Position numbers and translations under genes: made by a program
Part shown: one piece after another, positions 12,886 through 23,423 of the stretch
How the letters are laid out: each line of letters begins with the position of its first letter
Position numbering within the stretch: position 1 is the first letter of the stretch
Source of the DNA: Vavraia culicis subsp. floridensis
Lineage: Eukaryota > Microsporidia > Pleistophoridae
DNA: 64,000 bases
Assembly: GCF_000192795.1 (NCBI RefSeq)
Contig: NW_007360631.1
Coordinates: forward strand, 1 to 64,000
Reading direction: 5' to 3'
Notes under the pieces: generated by a model
What the model was told of the DNA's origin: nothing
Databases searched by the model: none
Seen by the model: only the letters and a program-made list of their open reading frames with translations

Positions 12886-13416
12886 ATGGTCTCAGTATTT
12901 TTGTTGGCTGTTCTTTCGATCTGTATGGTCTTAGGCTGTGAAGATCGTGCTGTGAGTTTTCCTGATAATGGTGATACATATAGTTGTAAGAGCGAGAATG
13001 GTTATACGAAATACTATGTGAATGATGGGCTAATCGCAAAGATACCTCAAGTTTATGACGATACAAGCATACTTTATTTTGATGTGCACAAAATGTGCAC
13101 CAAGAAACCAAGTCCGCATTATGCTGTGCTTATGAAGGAGAAACTGGTGAATATGAGTATAATGAACGATCCATATATTAAAAGCCGCAGCAGGTCGTAT
13201 CTTTCAGCTGACATGTTCTCGTACGCGAAAAAACAAGGATTGTTGCCGCCTCCGATGCCGGATGGCAGTCAGAAAACCGATTTTGAAATAACGGTGGAGG
13301 AGTTGAAGACTGGGTTCTGGAAGTTTCTGCGCGACGAAGAAGCGTGCCGTCCTCGGCCTATCGTGCTTACAAGTGCTCCGGGTCAAAATTCGAATAGTTC
13401 GTGCGTGATATCATAA
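12886..13416 (+). CDS. secreted or lipid-anchored protein with CaaX-like C terminus
   Basis: A 176-residue protein of unknown family. Residues 1-18 form a clear hydrophobic signal sequence (MVSVFLLAVLSICMVLGC). The rest is hydrophilic, with several cysteines, Tyr-rich stretches, a Pro-rich PPPMP segment at about 123 and a sequon-type NMS. The last four residues are CVIS, a match to the CaaX prenylation motif, preceded by an Asn/Ser-rich linker. A signal peptide and a CaaX box in one protein is unusual, because prenylation is cytosolic. Either the hydrophobic N terminus acts as an anchor or the CaaX match is chance. The ATG is the first in frame, 27 nt after a TATA box. Confidence 0.7.
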   Translation: MVSVFLLAVLSICMVLGCEDRAVSFPDNGDTYSCKSENGYTKYYVNDGLIAKIPQVYDDTSILYFDVHKMCTKKPSPHYAVLMKEKLVNMSIMNDPYIKSRSRSYLSADMFSYAKKQGLLPPPMPDGSQKTDFEITVEELKTGFWKFLRDEEACRPRPIVLTSAPGQNSNSSCVIS

Positions 13417-15313
13417 TGATGGTGCAAAGTTCTTAGTAGTAAAGTAAGTTAAGTTTACAGTTTTTTACCTCTTGCGTATGCGGTGTCCGCGTTAAGCTGC
13501 TGTTTGTTGAGCGCGCGTTATTTCATCCAATAATATTTTTTTGGTTTTCCTGGTGCTGCTCGGTTCGGTGTGCATGTGAGTTCGTGCTATTGCAGCTCGT
13601 GTTCCTCATGGGTTTCCGCTACGGTAGTGTTCGGATGTGTGATCACTTTCTAGTATGCCGCCTGTTGATCTGCGCTATCCGCTCCATCAGACGGGCCGGG
13701 TACTTCCGTTATGTAAGGAGGTAAGTGAACAGCTTCTAACGAAGAGCAAATAAGTAGCGCTCTGGTGTTATCACAAAAAAGTTTTCAAAACGCCTTTACA
13801 AATGCACCGCCTGCTTGCAGTACGAGAATGCAGGTACTAAACAGCACTCTCCTATAAAATATTGTAAGCCTAATCCCCATTCCAAATCCTTCAAGTAAAC
13901 ACTAATTTAAATCAAATTTATTTAACACGCATTTGTACCAGAAGGCCATCGTAGACCAGAAAAGCGCATTTTTTGGACGTCATTAATACGCGAGGGGTAA
14001 GCAAATCCACTTTTTATAAAAAGGACTGGCCAGACACTTACCATCCCTTGTTTCACACCAATCATACGCTTGCACGATCTATCGATCCGCTCCTCGTGTT
14101 CAATTACAGTTTCAGGGCATCGTTTGAATAACATTCCGTACGGGGAAAATCATTCAACTGTGCCATTTGTGCCATTTTGCTTTTATAATATCAATTCATG
14201 ACTGTGCTGTGATTTATTCACGGACTAGCGATGAAGCATACCGCGAACATCTTCAAATTTGTATGTGCTGAACAAAAATTGTCATCAGAAAATATCTGTT
14301 CAAGTTGCAGTACGACACAATAAACCACAAGCAAAATACACGGAATCGATTTATTTTCGCTCCAGAAAGGTTCAAATCAACAGTGCATGGAAATATTTGT
14401 TATGGACCAGCGAAATAAAAAGGAAAATTGCCGATTTGTTCATAATGTACTAGAATTAATGGAAATATGTCCAAAAAAGAACAATTCAATAGCGTTTAGG
14501 CACAAATATCTGTGATAACTTCTGTCATGTCCTGTTTGTGTGTTTGAAGCGGATGCAAGATAGTTAAAGAACAGTTTCTTGTAATGTACGATTCATAAAC
14601 AGTTTTAGCGGTAAATAGATACTTGGTAATATTGACATCCGCACCGAGAAGTGCAAGATTCCTCTTTCGTTCGCTTTTATACCGAATATGTTTCTGAGAA
14701 AGTTTAACCGGCAACTCCACGTTAATTTCAACAGTTGTCACAGTGCAAAACCAAGGTTTTGACCGAGTGCATCCCTTGCGTAGCAGTAAATCAGATTAAG
14801 CTAAATTTGCTCTACCGGACGTAGCAGCGGTAAGACCGATGTAGAACAAAGGCCTGCTACTCGTGATTTATCAAAAACGCAATAAACAAAGCTTACTTTG
14901 GCAGCATGGTTGTGTTGCAGTATCGATTTGTTACACATGATCGGTGCGATCTAAGGAACGTACGAGAAATGACCGTATTGAGTACCGGTTAAATGAAAAA
15001 TTGTGATACGGTGCCTGAAACAAAGCGATGTAAAGAAATGGTACCGAAAATTAGAACGAAACTACGAAATATCAAAACGATAAAACAACCATTCGAAATG
15101 AAAGTGGAGTAATCTAAATATGTGTGTTTTATTACACCTGCTTTACTACGCGATGACCTCTACTGTGTGATATTCAGCTGCACAGCCTTTCAAACAATTC
15201 CACAATCGTAATTAGCGCGCTGGTTTCCACCTTGCTGTGCAATTCCTAGGGCGCTGTTTTGGCGTGACCTTGTATCTGTACCACCAAATCCATGGTTATG
15301 GGTTACCGTTCAT
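13417..15313. other. intergenic region
   Basis: No supported gene. A minus-strand frame at about 14496-14790 (some 97 codons open) looks partly coding but has no ATG near its start and was not called. Confidence 0.45.
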
Positions 15314-16312
15314 CTATGTGCGTTCAGGGATGTTTACGTGCGTACTATTACCAACTTCGCTTAAATACATTCGGACCTTGGTATCTTCATTATCAATCGT
15401 TTCTATCAGGCTATCAATCTGTTGGCCGCTCAGTTTCTTTGAGAGTGCATCCACAGTGAACGAAAAGCACTCGGATGCCAGCCCCTTCTCGAAATAAAAT
15501 GAATAGGATCGATCCAGGACAAAACGCTCGCCAATAAAATTGTACTTGATGATATCGATGTAATATCCGGAGAGCACGCAGAACAGAAAGGCTTCATCTG
15601 CCTGCCCAAATGTTGACTGGTGCAGTACAATGTCCACAAAATTTATTGCTGACGTAAGTAACGTATACCGATTCTTCTTCGACTGTTTGAATGATTTGGT
15701 AAATCCGCTCATGCCAAATATGTTGTGCTTTCGCACGTTGCTGACAGGAATGTACCGCAGTCTGCTCCTTTCCTTGTAGTACAGCATCATGACCTCAAAA
15801 TAATTCTTCCTGTAGTACAGCCGGTCCTTCACCTCTGATCCTAGGACCGTGTCTTTTTCGAGCACCAGGTGCACATCGTTGAGCAAAGGAAACACAGACA
15901 GACAGTTTTCACCGTTTATCACGCAGCTGTTCATCAGCACAAATGAGCTGAGCGCGTTATCTGATATGAATTCCTTCTTGATCTGCCTAATACCCTCCGA
16001 CTTCATCTTCTCGGTAAAGTTTTTGTTCCGCCTGCCGAACACCCACCAGTTGAAGATGAAGAGCACCAGGAAGATGAAGCCTATGCCCCCTGCCACGATA
16101 AAGAAAATAATTCTGGGAGCACCGAATCCGCTGCTACTTTTCTGGGAGCGTGACGATGGCGTGTAAGAACTGGTATATGTTTGTGGGACATGATATGATC
16201 GATACGGATACGTTCCGTTGTAATTTGTGTTGTAGTACCTGCCGTAGCCATTGTTATAATTGTTGTAGTACCTGCCATAACCACTCTCATAGTTTCTGTT
16301 CCACCTGTTCAT
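15314..16312 (-). CDS. single-pass membrane protein with Tyr/Asn/Gly-rich N terminus
   Basis: A 332-residue protein, unknown family. Residues 1-65 are low complexity, rich in Tyr, Asn, Gly, Arg and Ser, with a repeated GYGRYYN motif. One strong membrane segment lies at about 69-92 (IIFFIVAGGIGFIFLVLFIF), followed by a basic RRNK stop-transfer motif and a globular region of about 240 residues of mixed composition with well-spaced hydrophobics. It probably spans the membrane once, with the 240-residue domain on the side of the positive flank (cytosol). The start is the first ATG; an AT-rich TATA-like tract (TAAATTAAAA) begins 28 nt upstream. The ORF at 5241-5951 may be a distant relative. Confidence 0.7.
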   Translation of the reverse strand: MNRWNRNYESGYGRYYNNYNNGYGRYYNTNYNGTYPYRSYHVPQTYTSSYTPSSRSQKSSSGFGAPRIIFFIVAGGIGFIFLVLFIFNWWVFGRRNKNFTEKMKSEGIRQIKKEFISDNALSSFVLMNSCVINGENCLSVFPLLNDVHLVLEKDTVLGSEVKDRLYYRKNYFEVMMLYYKERSRLRYIPVSNVRKHNIFGMSGFTKSFKQSKKNRYTLLTSAINFVDIVLHQSTFGQADEAFLFCVLSGYYIDIIKYNFIGERFVLDRSYSFYFEKGLASECFSFTVDALSKKLSGQQIDSLIETIDNEDTKVRMYLSEVGNSTHVNIPERT

Positions 16313-17238
16313 TACAAAAGCAAATTTTCCTTTTAATTTACGGATGGTTTAAATCCGATTTTTTTTTATAGACGGGTGTTCCGAAATAGAAATTTTCTGG
16401 AACAGAGCGCTCCTCACATGAGCGCAATTGCTTGTTGGAGAGACATCAACACGATCATCTTGCTGTGTATTGTGTAACGCTGTGAACCGGCCGATCTGCG
16501 GTAATTTTGGTTATACCCCGATTAAGGCGCATTGTGCTGTGACCAATAACAAAAATATGTGCCTATCGGGACTGGTGCATCTATAAAAAGAGAAAAAGGA
16601 GATGTCAACCACTAGCGTAGGTGGTCGTACGAATGGTGCTGTGCAATTAAGGATTAGAAATGCCCATTCGTTGCAAATAATTCCTTTTGTTCTCACCTGA
16701 TGGCTGCAACTATCTCTCTTTTGCATGGTCCCCGTTGATACGGTGCTTTCTGCTGATCCCTCATATCGCTGATATCAATTCAATAATTCAAATAAACCGA
16801 TCATAACCGCGCAGGTATAACGATATGCTGCCAATACAGGTGTATGTTTGGCAGAAGCTACAATGCGTAAGTAATTCAAATTTGCACACTTCAAATCTTT
16901 TCCAAAATTTTTGTTACATTTTTCGTAAAATTCGTTTACTCACAACCATTTTTTACTCCGCAAACCTTCATTCACTAAATTGGTATCGATTGTACGTGTT
17001 TACTTCAAATTATGGGTATTAAACTAAAAATGCATTAAAATTGATGGTGTAACAGTTGCGGCTGTTACAACGAAAATAAGCTTCCTGGCGTGGTATCAGC
17101 ACAACGAAAGAATGAACACTTGAATAGAAGTAAGAGCAACTACCGAGATTGTTGATACAATCGTGCATAAACAACGATTATATAAAGAAACTGCAATTCA
17201 TAAATGCATAAACAGAACAATCACGCATTTAAACAGCT
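16313..17238. other. intergenic region
   Basis: No supported gene. A TATAAAAAG at about 16581 is followed 20 nt later by a 32-codon ORF (plus strand, from 16601), too short to call. Confidence 0.45.
16331..16340 (-). promoter_or_regulatory. TATA-like tract
   Basis: TAAATTAAAA on the minus strand, beginning 28 nt before the ATG at 16312. Weaker than the four perfect TATA boxes. Confidence 0.3.
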
Positions 17239-18408
17239 TTACTTCAACAGTTTCCTCAGGTCACTCGCAGGGTCGTCGGCCTTCTTCATAACCTTGGCCA
17301 CCGCCAGCTCAAAGTCCTCCTGTGTCACGTGCACACGCATTTCCCTGAGCGCAAACATCCCTGCCTCGGTGCAAACGCCCTTTACTTCCGCTCCGCTCGC
17401 ATTCACGAGCTTGTGCGTAATCTCACTCAGCCTTATCCCCCTCACAAGGTTCATTTTCCTTGAGTGTATTTTGAGAATCTCCAGCCGTGCCTCTTCGTTA
17501 GGATTGGGGAACTCGATCTTGCGGTCTATACGGCCCGTGCGCAGTAGTGCAGGATCAAGGATGTCTATTCTGTTGGTTGCCATGATGACCTTAATATCGC
17601 TCCTGTTCTCAAAGCCGTCCAGCTGATTGAGCAGCTCAAGCATCGTTCTCTGCACTTCGCTGTCACCCTTTCCGCCCTCCGACCGTGTAGAACCGATCGA
17701 ATCGATCTCGTCCATGAAAATAATTGAGGGCGCATGCTCGCGTGCCATCACGAACAGCTCACGGACCAGCCTGCTGCCCTCACCAATGTACTTCTGCACG
17801 AGCTCCGTTCCCGACACTCTGATAAACTTGCAATCCGTGTGGTGCGCCACTGCCCGTGCCAACAGTGTCTTTCCCGTGCCCGGCGGACCGTACAGCAGCA
17901 CGCCCTTCGGCTGCGTAATGCCCAGATTTTCAAACAGCTCCGGATTCTTGATCGGCAGTTCTATAACCTCTCTTATCTCCTTTATCTGCTGCTTGAGACC
18001 GCCTATCATGTCATATGTCGCATCAGGCACCTTCTCAACCATCATCAACGAAACAATCGGATCAACAATCGTAGGCAGTGTGCGAATCAGTTTGTAATTG
18101 TCCGATCGGAGCGCAACCCTCGTGTTCAGCTTCAACTCCTCCATGTTGATCTTCTCGTCCACGTCCACCATGTACTTACCATCCGGCTGTGTCTTTACCA
18201 ACACCTTGTTCTTGCCCATCTTTTTGATCACCGTACCCACATTTGCCGACGGTTCCTGCACTATTCTTATCTCCTCTTTAAGCATTCGTACCTGGTTGTT
18301 AAGATCATACTGCTTTTTATTCAATTTCTTCAGTTCCATTCTTTTGTTTTCAATCTCATTGTGCAGTCTTTGCGTCTCATTCATGAAGTATGCGGTCGTG
18401 AACGACAT
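17239..18408 (-). CDS. RPT6: 26S proteasome regulatory ATPase Rpt6
   Basis: Rpt6 (Sug1, PSMC5) is one of six AAA+ ATPases in the base of the 19S particle that unfold ubiquitinated substrates and feed them to the 20S core. The 389 residues are the normal family length: an N-terminal coiled coil (about 10-50), an OB domain (about 60-115), then the AAA module with Walker A GPPGTGKT, Walker B IIFMDEID and the [14 protein letters not shown] segment. Sequence around [24 protein letters not shown] and [19 protein letters not shown] positions is that of Rpt6 rather than the other Rpts. In the usually invariant LLRPGRIDR the Pro is Thr. The ATG at 18408 is chosen over an upstream TTG because CCCCC immediately precedes it. 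Confidence 0.97.
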   Translation of the reverse strand: MSFTTAYFMNETQRLHNEIENKRMELKKLNKKQYDLNNQVRMLKEEIRIVQEPSANVGTVIKKMGKNKVLVKTQPDGKYMVDVDEKINMEELKLNTRVALRSDNYKLIRTLPTIVDPIVSLMMVEKVPDATYDMIGGLKQQIKEIREVIELPIKNPELFENLGITQPKGVLLYGPPGTGKTLLARAVAHHTDCKFIRVSGTELVQKYIGEGSRLVRELFVMAREHAPSIIFMDEIDSIGSTRSEGGKGDSEVQRTMLELLNQLDGFENRSDIKVIMATNRIDILDPALLRTGRIDRKIEFPNPNEEARLEILKIHSRKMNLVRGIRLSEITHKLVNASGAEVKGVCTEAGMFALREMRVHVTQEDFELAVAKVMKKADDPASDLRKLLK

Positions 18409-18409
18409 A

Positions 18410-18414
18410 GGGGG
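18410..18414 (-). promoter_or_regulatory. CCC-type start-proximal signal of RPT6
   Basis: CCCCC on the minus strand, one base before the ATG at 18408. Confidence 0.55.
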
Positions 18415-18479
18415 TGTAAACAAACACCCATAAAATTAAAAATTTGTTTACACTGCAAAAATGGTGAATAACACATGGT

Positions 18480-18960
18480 ATGGTTCCTTTGGTATGGCTG
18501 ATGAACGGAGAGCTTCTGTTTGCTGTTCGTACGATTCCCGGATTCGAATCTCTCCGGGTAGACGCGTTTGTGGGAATGCTCAAGGCACAGGTCGCTACAC
18601 GAAAAAGGTATGCTAGCAGGGGTATAGAAGTATCAACACGTGTATTGCGGGTGAACTGTGGTGGTATACATGGATAGGATGCCCTCGCCGTTGCAAGATG
18701 GTATATGACATGACTCTCAAGAGACTTAAGTATTTGTGCAGGGCTGAAATGGAAAGCAAAAGATCGACAGGCACTAATTTGTTCTAATGGATGCTGAAAA
18801 CAACGTGGCTCAGAGGGGTTAAGTCTGAATCTGCTAGGTACGAGCCCTGAACAAGAACCGGCAGTAACTATCAATGAGCCCTCGGCAGGGCCCATGAGCC
18901 GTTCTATAGTCTCAGCACAAAGGGTATAAAATAGGCCAATTCAATGAATGCGGCTGGTTC
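18480..18960. other. GC-rich non-coding island upstream of RPT6
   Basis: About 480 bases with clearly higher GC than the surrounding intergenic DNA but no convincing gene. Open frames on both strands have unnatural compositions of the kind seen when structural RNA genes are translated. Visible hairpins include CCCGGA/TCCGGG around a GATTCGAATC palindrome (18547-18568) and GCCCT/AGGGC near 18878-18891. A stretch at 18818-18844 resembles part of the eukaryotic LSU rRNA 3' domain (TAAGTC, GAATC and GCTAG in the same order), but the sarcin-ricin sequence that should lie upstream is missing. A structured RNA or a decayed rDNA fragment is possible. Confidence 0.35.
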
Positions 18961-19121
18961 AGGTCCAGAAAGCATATTTGGTAGAGAAGGTGCGTGAAAC
19001 GGTGTTAAAAACAAAATATGCGTTTAGCATGGCATCTATCGGCAGATTCATAGCTTTTTATAAATCATTGATAAATAATTTTATCGATAGGATGCTGTTT
19101 AACAAAACTTGTTGTGAGTAG
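18948..19121 (+). CDS. possible 57-residue protein
   Basis: ATG-initiated ORF beginning 23 nt after a TATAAAATAGG (18925). The product starts MRLVQVQKAYLVEK and is basic. It is supported only by the upstream TATA and ordinary-looking composition. Confidence 0.2.
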   Translation: MRLVQVQKAYLVEKVRETVLKTKYAFSMASIGRFIAFYKSLINNFIDRMLFNKTCCE

Positions 19122-20636
19122 TGGTGGAAATGAAAAGCTCCACGTATCTAATTGCATGCTTGGAGCAAACATAACTAAGTTTTCTACCTATACATGGTTT
19201 ATGATATATTATTGAAAAGCATCGCTTGGCCCAATTACCTTACATTGAATGACCAGATGGTGTATTTACATGTTTCTGTTGTTGACAGCCATACAAATAT
19301 TCGATTAGTGCTCCTATCTTTACGTGTTTTTATCAAATATCAGTTTAATTTGCTTGATCGCTCATTAATCCATTATTGCACTCTCTCACAGCTTTTAATG
19401 TATAGCTAGCACTGCAGCGAAGCTGCTCAAACCCAAAACAGAATCGAAGTATTCGCCACCGGTACCGTACAAAGACGAACAAAAATTGTTTTGTGCCCAA
19501 CACACGTGATAAAATGATGGAACAACTACCAAGTACTTCTAACGGGCATCAAAATTTGTTTCTTTAACGTCAAAAACGTAGGTAATCGTAATAATTGGTG
19601 TATTTCTTCTGATTCTTCTTTAATAAAATGTAAATTGCTTTGGCCATCCGTAACTGTGTGGTGCCTGAAGGGCCTCAAAACAAGGATCTTTGTTTCGTTC
19701 TTCTTATCTTTATGAAAAAGATTTAATTAAAAAATATTTCATACATCCGCTTCTAAGGCTCGTTTGTAATAAATGATTGATTTTACGCCTCAAATTACCG
19801 TGAACAGAATTATTTTTGTTTTTAACCGACAATTACCGCAGTTTAAATGATCCGTTTTTTCTTGAGAGTTCCCTTGTCTTTGATCACATCTTCTGGCCAT
19901 GTGTCGTGAATCAACCACTTGTTAATAAAAGAACTGAAAAAAATATGCTACGGACAAATTTAGGAATATCACACGATAAACAATTAGAATGTTAGAACGA
20001 GATGTAAATGATAAATTAAGAACGTATTGCTGCTCATTACAATGCTCGTGCGAGGTAACTGTTGTTGGGATAGTTGTGCTGACCATTCCGTAATTTATAT
20101 TTTATCGAGTGAAATACGGTGCTAGACGAAGTGCTGACTGCCACGTGGTAATAAGGTAATGAGGTTTTTGTCCGTAATAGGAGAAGGCAATATACACAGT
20201 GATAAACGCTTGCTCATGGTGCCTTGTGCTTCAACGGCGTTACAAGAGATGATGTGAATAACAGTACGGCTAACAATTAAATCGAATTCAACAATCAACG
20301 CTTCGTCTCTACAGGTGTTTTACGGTGGATTTGGTGATTTTCAACTTCATGAGCACCCGCTAATACGTTTTATCTTACCATCGAATTAATCATTCCATCT
20401 ATCACTGATTATTTAATCATTTCTTTATTGCAAGCGAAAAGAACTATGTGTGCATTGGGCAGCACAAAATTACTGCGTGGTTGAGAACATCTCCCTGCAC
20501 ATGTACGAGAAGACGACCTTTTCGTGCAACGAAATCGTATCCACAGCAACGATTATATTAAACAGATAGATAATTGATTAATAATAAATAATGCTGACAG
20601 ATAAATTCACACGAGGTTAATTTATCAGTTTAAAAG
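19122..20636. other. AT-rich intergenic region
   Basis: No gene, tRNA or repeat recognised. Confidence 0.5.
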
Positions 20637-20643
20637 TATAAAA
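20637..20643 (+). promoter_or_regulatory. TATA box of the secreted repeat protein gene
   Basis: TATAAAA, first T 27 nt before the ATG at 20664. A GGG lies about 14 nt before the ATG. Confidence 0.55.
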
Positions 20644-20663
20644 CAACGGGAAACTGCTGTTCT

Positions 20664-22501
20664 ATGCTTCTTTACCTTTTTACAAGCTTAGTTCTGAGTG
20701 TACCTTGTGACAGCATGGGCCGAGATGGATCGTTCGGTGGGCGCAAAAGCTCTCGCGCATGTCCACTCACCGTACTACTCTCTGAGTGCGGCTTAAGTGT
20801 AGACAAGGAGTGCTTCTCTACCGACAGCTACGGTTGCGGATCATCTCCCTGCTCAAGGCGACCAAAGAGACATCCATGTTACACCCTCTTCGACGTGTTT
20901 GAGGTGAAACCTGAGATTGTGTGCTTTGACTTCATGTGTGGTAAACTTAAGACGTGCACATTCGCAGCATCGTACCTGTTGGACGTGCAGGAGGCCCTAA
21001 GGTGCAACGTAATTGATGGAAATGCCTTGAACTTTATCATGCGCAGATTCCTGTGGTACGTGCGCGATCATCCGAAGCTGCCAAGGCAGGCTTTGGAAGT
21101 CCCGTGGCACTGCACCAAATGGGTGTTAGATCCATGCAAAGTGTTCCACTGCCTTGAAAGCGTCGTGCTGAGAAACCTGATCCTGCGAAAGCTGTTCATC
21201 AAGTTCTTGACCACCTTGAGCAACGAACTCATCGCCATTCTTAGACACGAAATGAAGATGTGCAAACCTAGAAGGAAGGCAGGAACCATCATTTGCTTAC
21301 CACTTGAGGTTGTATATTTGCAAACCATCTTTGAGGTTGTTAAGCATTTGTTGGCGTGTGCTACAATGGTGCAAAAAGGATACGTTGAGGATATGAAGAA
21401 GTTTGAGGTTGCTGATATTTTGGTCCTGAATGGCACTGATCCTGCAAATCCTGGCAAAAACAAAAATTATGTTGTCCGTTTACGCCGTCCGTTGGATGAA
21501 AATGGAAATGGCAATGGCGATGGAAACGGTGGAAATGGCAATGGCAATGGAAACGGTGGAAATGGAAATGGCAACGGAAACGGTGGAAATGGAAACGGAA
21601 ATGGCAATGGCAANNNNNNNNNNNNNNNNNNNNCAATGGCGATGGAAACGGTGGAAATGGAAACGGTGGAAATGGCAATGGCAATGGAAACGGTGGAAAT
21701 GGAAACGGAAACGGAAACGGTGGAAATGGCAATGGCGATGGAAACGGTGGAAATGGCAACGGAAACGGTGCCGCACCCTTTTCTAAGGCAAATGGAAGCG
21801 ATAAAACACCTGCCGCTAAAAATAACAACAATGTTCCAACAAATGAGCCAGAGGCAACCGGAAAAGATGAAGACAAAGTAAGAAATGAAGAGACCAAAGG
21901 TTCATTCGGCCATTCATACGGTGGATATCCATCTAAAGCATACGCTAGTGAATGTGGAAGTGTGCTTTTCTGTGAATCAAGTAAGCCTAGATCTTACGAG
22001 TCGCCATGTATCACGTCTTATCCCGCATCGCAGTGTTATGAGAGTAGCAGCAGTTGCTATCCGACCAAAGAGCCGGTCTGTCCGCCATCTTATCCCGCAT
22101 CGCAGTGTTATGAGAGTAGCAGCAGTTGCTATCCGACCAAAGAGCCGGTCTGTCCGCCATCTTATCCCGCATCGCAGTGTTATGAGAGTAGCAGCAGTTG
22201 CTATCCGACCAAAGAGCCGGTCTGTCCGCCATCTTATCCCGCATCATCATGCTATGATGGTAACAGCAACTGGCATGCAGCTAAAGAATCTTCGTGCTCA
22301 CCTCTTTATCCCGCATCGCAGTGCTATGATGGTAACAGCAACTGGAATGGCGCTAAAGACAGTTCATCGTGTGGCTCATCATCATTCTGTGCAAGCGATT
22401 GCTTCTCATCGTGCAGGCCCGGATATTCAAGTTACCGCCCATCATACAGGAAAAGAGGCAGAAAGAGTGCTTGTCAAGGATTTTCATCCTGCATGTCGTA
22501 G
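20664..22501 (+). CDS. large secreted Cys-rich protein with Asn-Gly and Tyr/Ser/Cys repeats
   Basis: One gene interrupted by a 20-N assembly gap (21614-21633). The Asn-Gly frame downstream of the gap reads on without a stop through an acidic linker into the C-terminal repeats and stops at 22501, so the apparent frame change comes from the arbitrary gap size. Order: signal peptide (about 1-15), Cys-rich domain of some 260 residues with a basic RRPKRHPC patch, an Asn-Gly/Asp-Gly repeat tract, a polar linker, three exact 24-residue repeats (SYPASQCY...EPVCPP) plus two diverged copies, and a Ser/Cys/Arg-rich basic tail ending SCMS. No family recognised. A spore wall, polar tube or host-exposed role is plausible from secretion, cysteines and repeats, but is inference. 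The N-terminal domain may be related to the 31214-32215 protein. Confidence 0.8.
21501..21769 (+). repeat. Asn-Gly coding repeat tract, broken by gap
   Basis: Degenerate array of AAYGGN and GAYGGN codon pairs, encoding Asn-Gly with occasional Asp-Gly and Gly-Gly. The true length is unknown because of the N run inside it. Confidence 0.9.
21614..21633. other. assembly gap (20 N)
   Basis: Run of 20 N inside the Asn-Gly repeat; almost certainly a nominal size. Confidence 0.98.
22016..22231 (+). repeat. 72-nt coding tandem repeat, three exact copies
   Basis: Units 22016-22087, 22088-22159 and 22160-22231 appear identical, encoding 24 residues each. Two more diverged units follow to about 22370. 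Confidence 0.95.
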
Positions 22502-22721
22502 TAATATGCGATAAAACCAAATAATTGTGAAAATAAAATGAAGTAGTTTGCAATTATCGTTTTTTACCGAATTGTACCGCTGTAATGGGCGAATAATCGA
22601 TATTAAAACATTCTAACCGTTACCACGTTACTTCCGCTAGCACTTTCATTCAATAGCAAGTAATTTTTACATATACGGCTGACACTCCAAAATCGTGCAT
22701 TTCTAATAGGCAGTACAATTT

Positions 22722-23423
22722 TCATACAAATTTGTCACTGCACTCACCCATGGAGATGATGCTGTCTTTATGGTTATGTAAAACACCTTTTTTATCATCA
22801 TTGTTTTGATTGTTTACCAAACCATTAGTGTTTAGTTTATTATTATTTCTTTCAATCTTCAATTTTTCTTGCTCCATTACCAACTTGTAGTTGGAAATCA
22901 ACTTCTGAAGATTACAGCATTTCTTTTGACTCCTTGACTTCCTTTTTAATTGACATTATTTTTTCGCCACTCTTCATCTTGTCGATCCAAGTCTCCATAA
23001 TAAATTTTTGCAGCCTTGTAAACGGCTTAGCAAACGGTTTAACAACAGCTTCCTTGATGGAAGAAGATGATTTATCAGGAGAATTAAAATTTTTAAAAGT
23101 GTGTGTAAACTTTCTGCTTCCACCTCGGCTGCGCCACTTGGTGTGTCCGTGTACTTTTTTTGTTTTTTGTTATTTTTATTTTTTACTATTTTTTTTGGTT
23201 TTATATTTTTTTTTGGAACATGCACAATACCGAAGTGCTTTTTTAAGAACTGTGCACGGAGCACAGGAACATTTTGCAGACTCTCGTAGGTCCGACCAAT
23301 AAATAAAGCTTTGCCGCGGCAGACAATCAGCTGATTATCTACAGCACAGACAAAACCACCAGGATTTAACAATTGTGTTTTCTCCACCAAAAACTTTTCA
23401 GTTGGTGTATTGTCAAAGTAGGA
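22722..23423 (-). pseudogene. frameshifted ORF without ATG, Lys-rich
   Basis: A coding-like region that is open in one frame from 23423, directly after an in-frame TAG and with no ATG. It begins SYFDNTPTEKF and runs through PGGFVCAVDNQLIVCRGKA. It then enters a Lys/Asn-rich stretch with an A7 run, after which the coding-like sequence continues in another frame (W-R-S-R-G-G region, then METWIDKMKSGEK). A second shift at an AAAA run near 22925 restores the first frame, which ends at 22722 after an acidic/Asn-rich tail. The two shifts compensate. It could be a decaying gene or a real gene with two homopolymer sequencing errors plus a missed 5' exon. No family recognised. Confidence 0.45.

Noticed and set aside
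14496..14790. minus-strand frame of about 97 codons
   Set aside because: Partly protein-like but no ATG near its 5' end; a TATAAAAG inside it is not spaced to any useful start.
17204..18471. plus-strand ORFs, one with a TATATAAAG about 26 nt upstream
   Set aside because: Antisense to RPT6; the TATA match is in AT-rich DNA at the gene's 3' end and probably chance.
18540..18570. tRNA-like TTCGAAT loop
   Set aside because: The flanking bases do not make a T stem with the required G53-C61 pair on either strand; only a longer hairpin around it.
18377..18895. 172-codon minus-strand ORF upstream of RPT6
   Set aside because: Overlaps the RPT6 N terminus in another frame; composition typical of translated non-coding GC-rich DNA.
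18955..18968. B-box-like GGTTCAGGTCC
   Set aside because: Wrong base at the invariant A58 position, and no A box or acceptor stem found.
21885..22514. 209-codon ORF in the Tyr/Ser/Cys repeat region
   Set aside because: Shadow frame of a 72-nt repeat, which stays open because the unit is a multiple of three.
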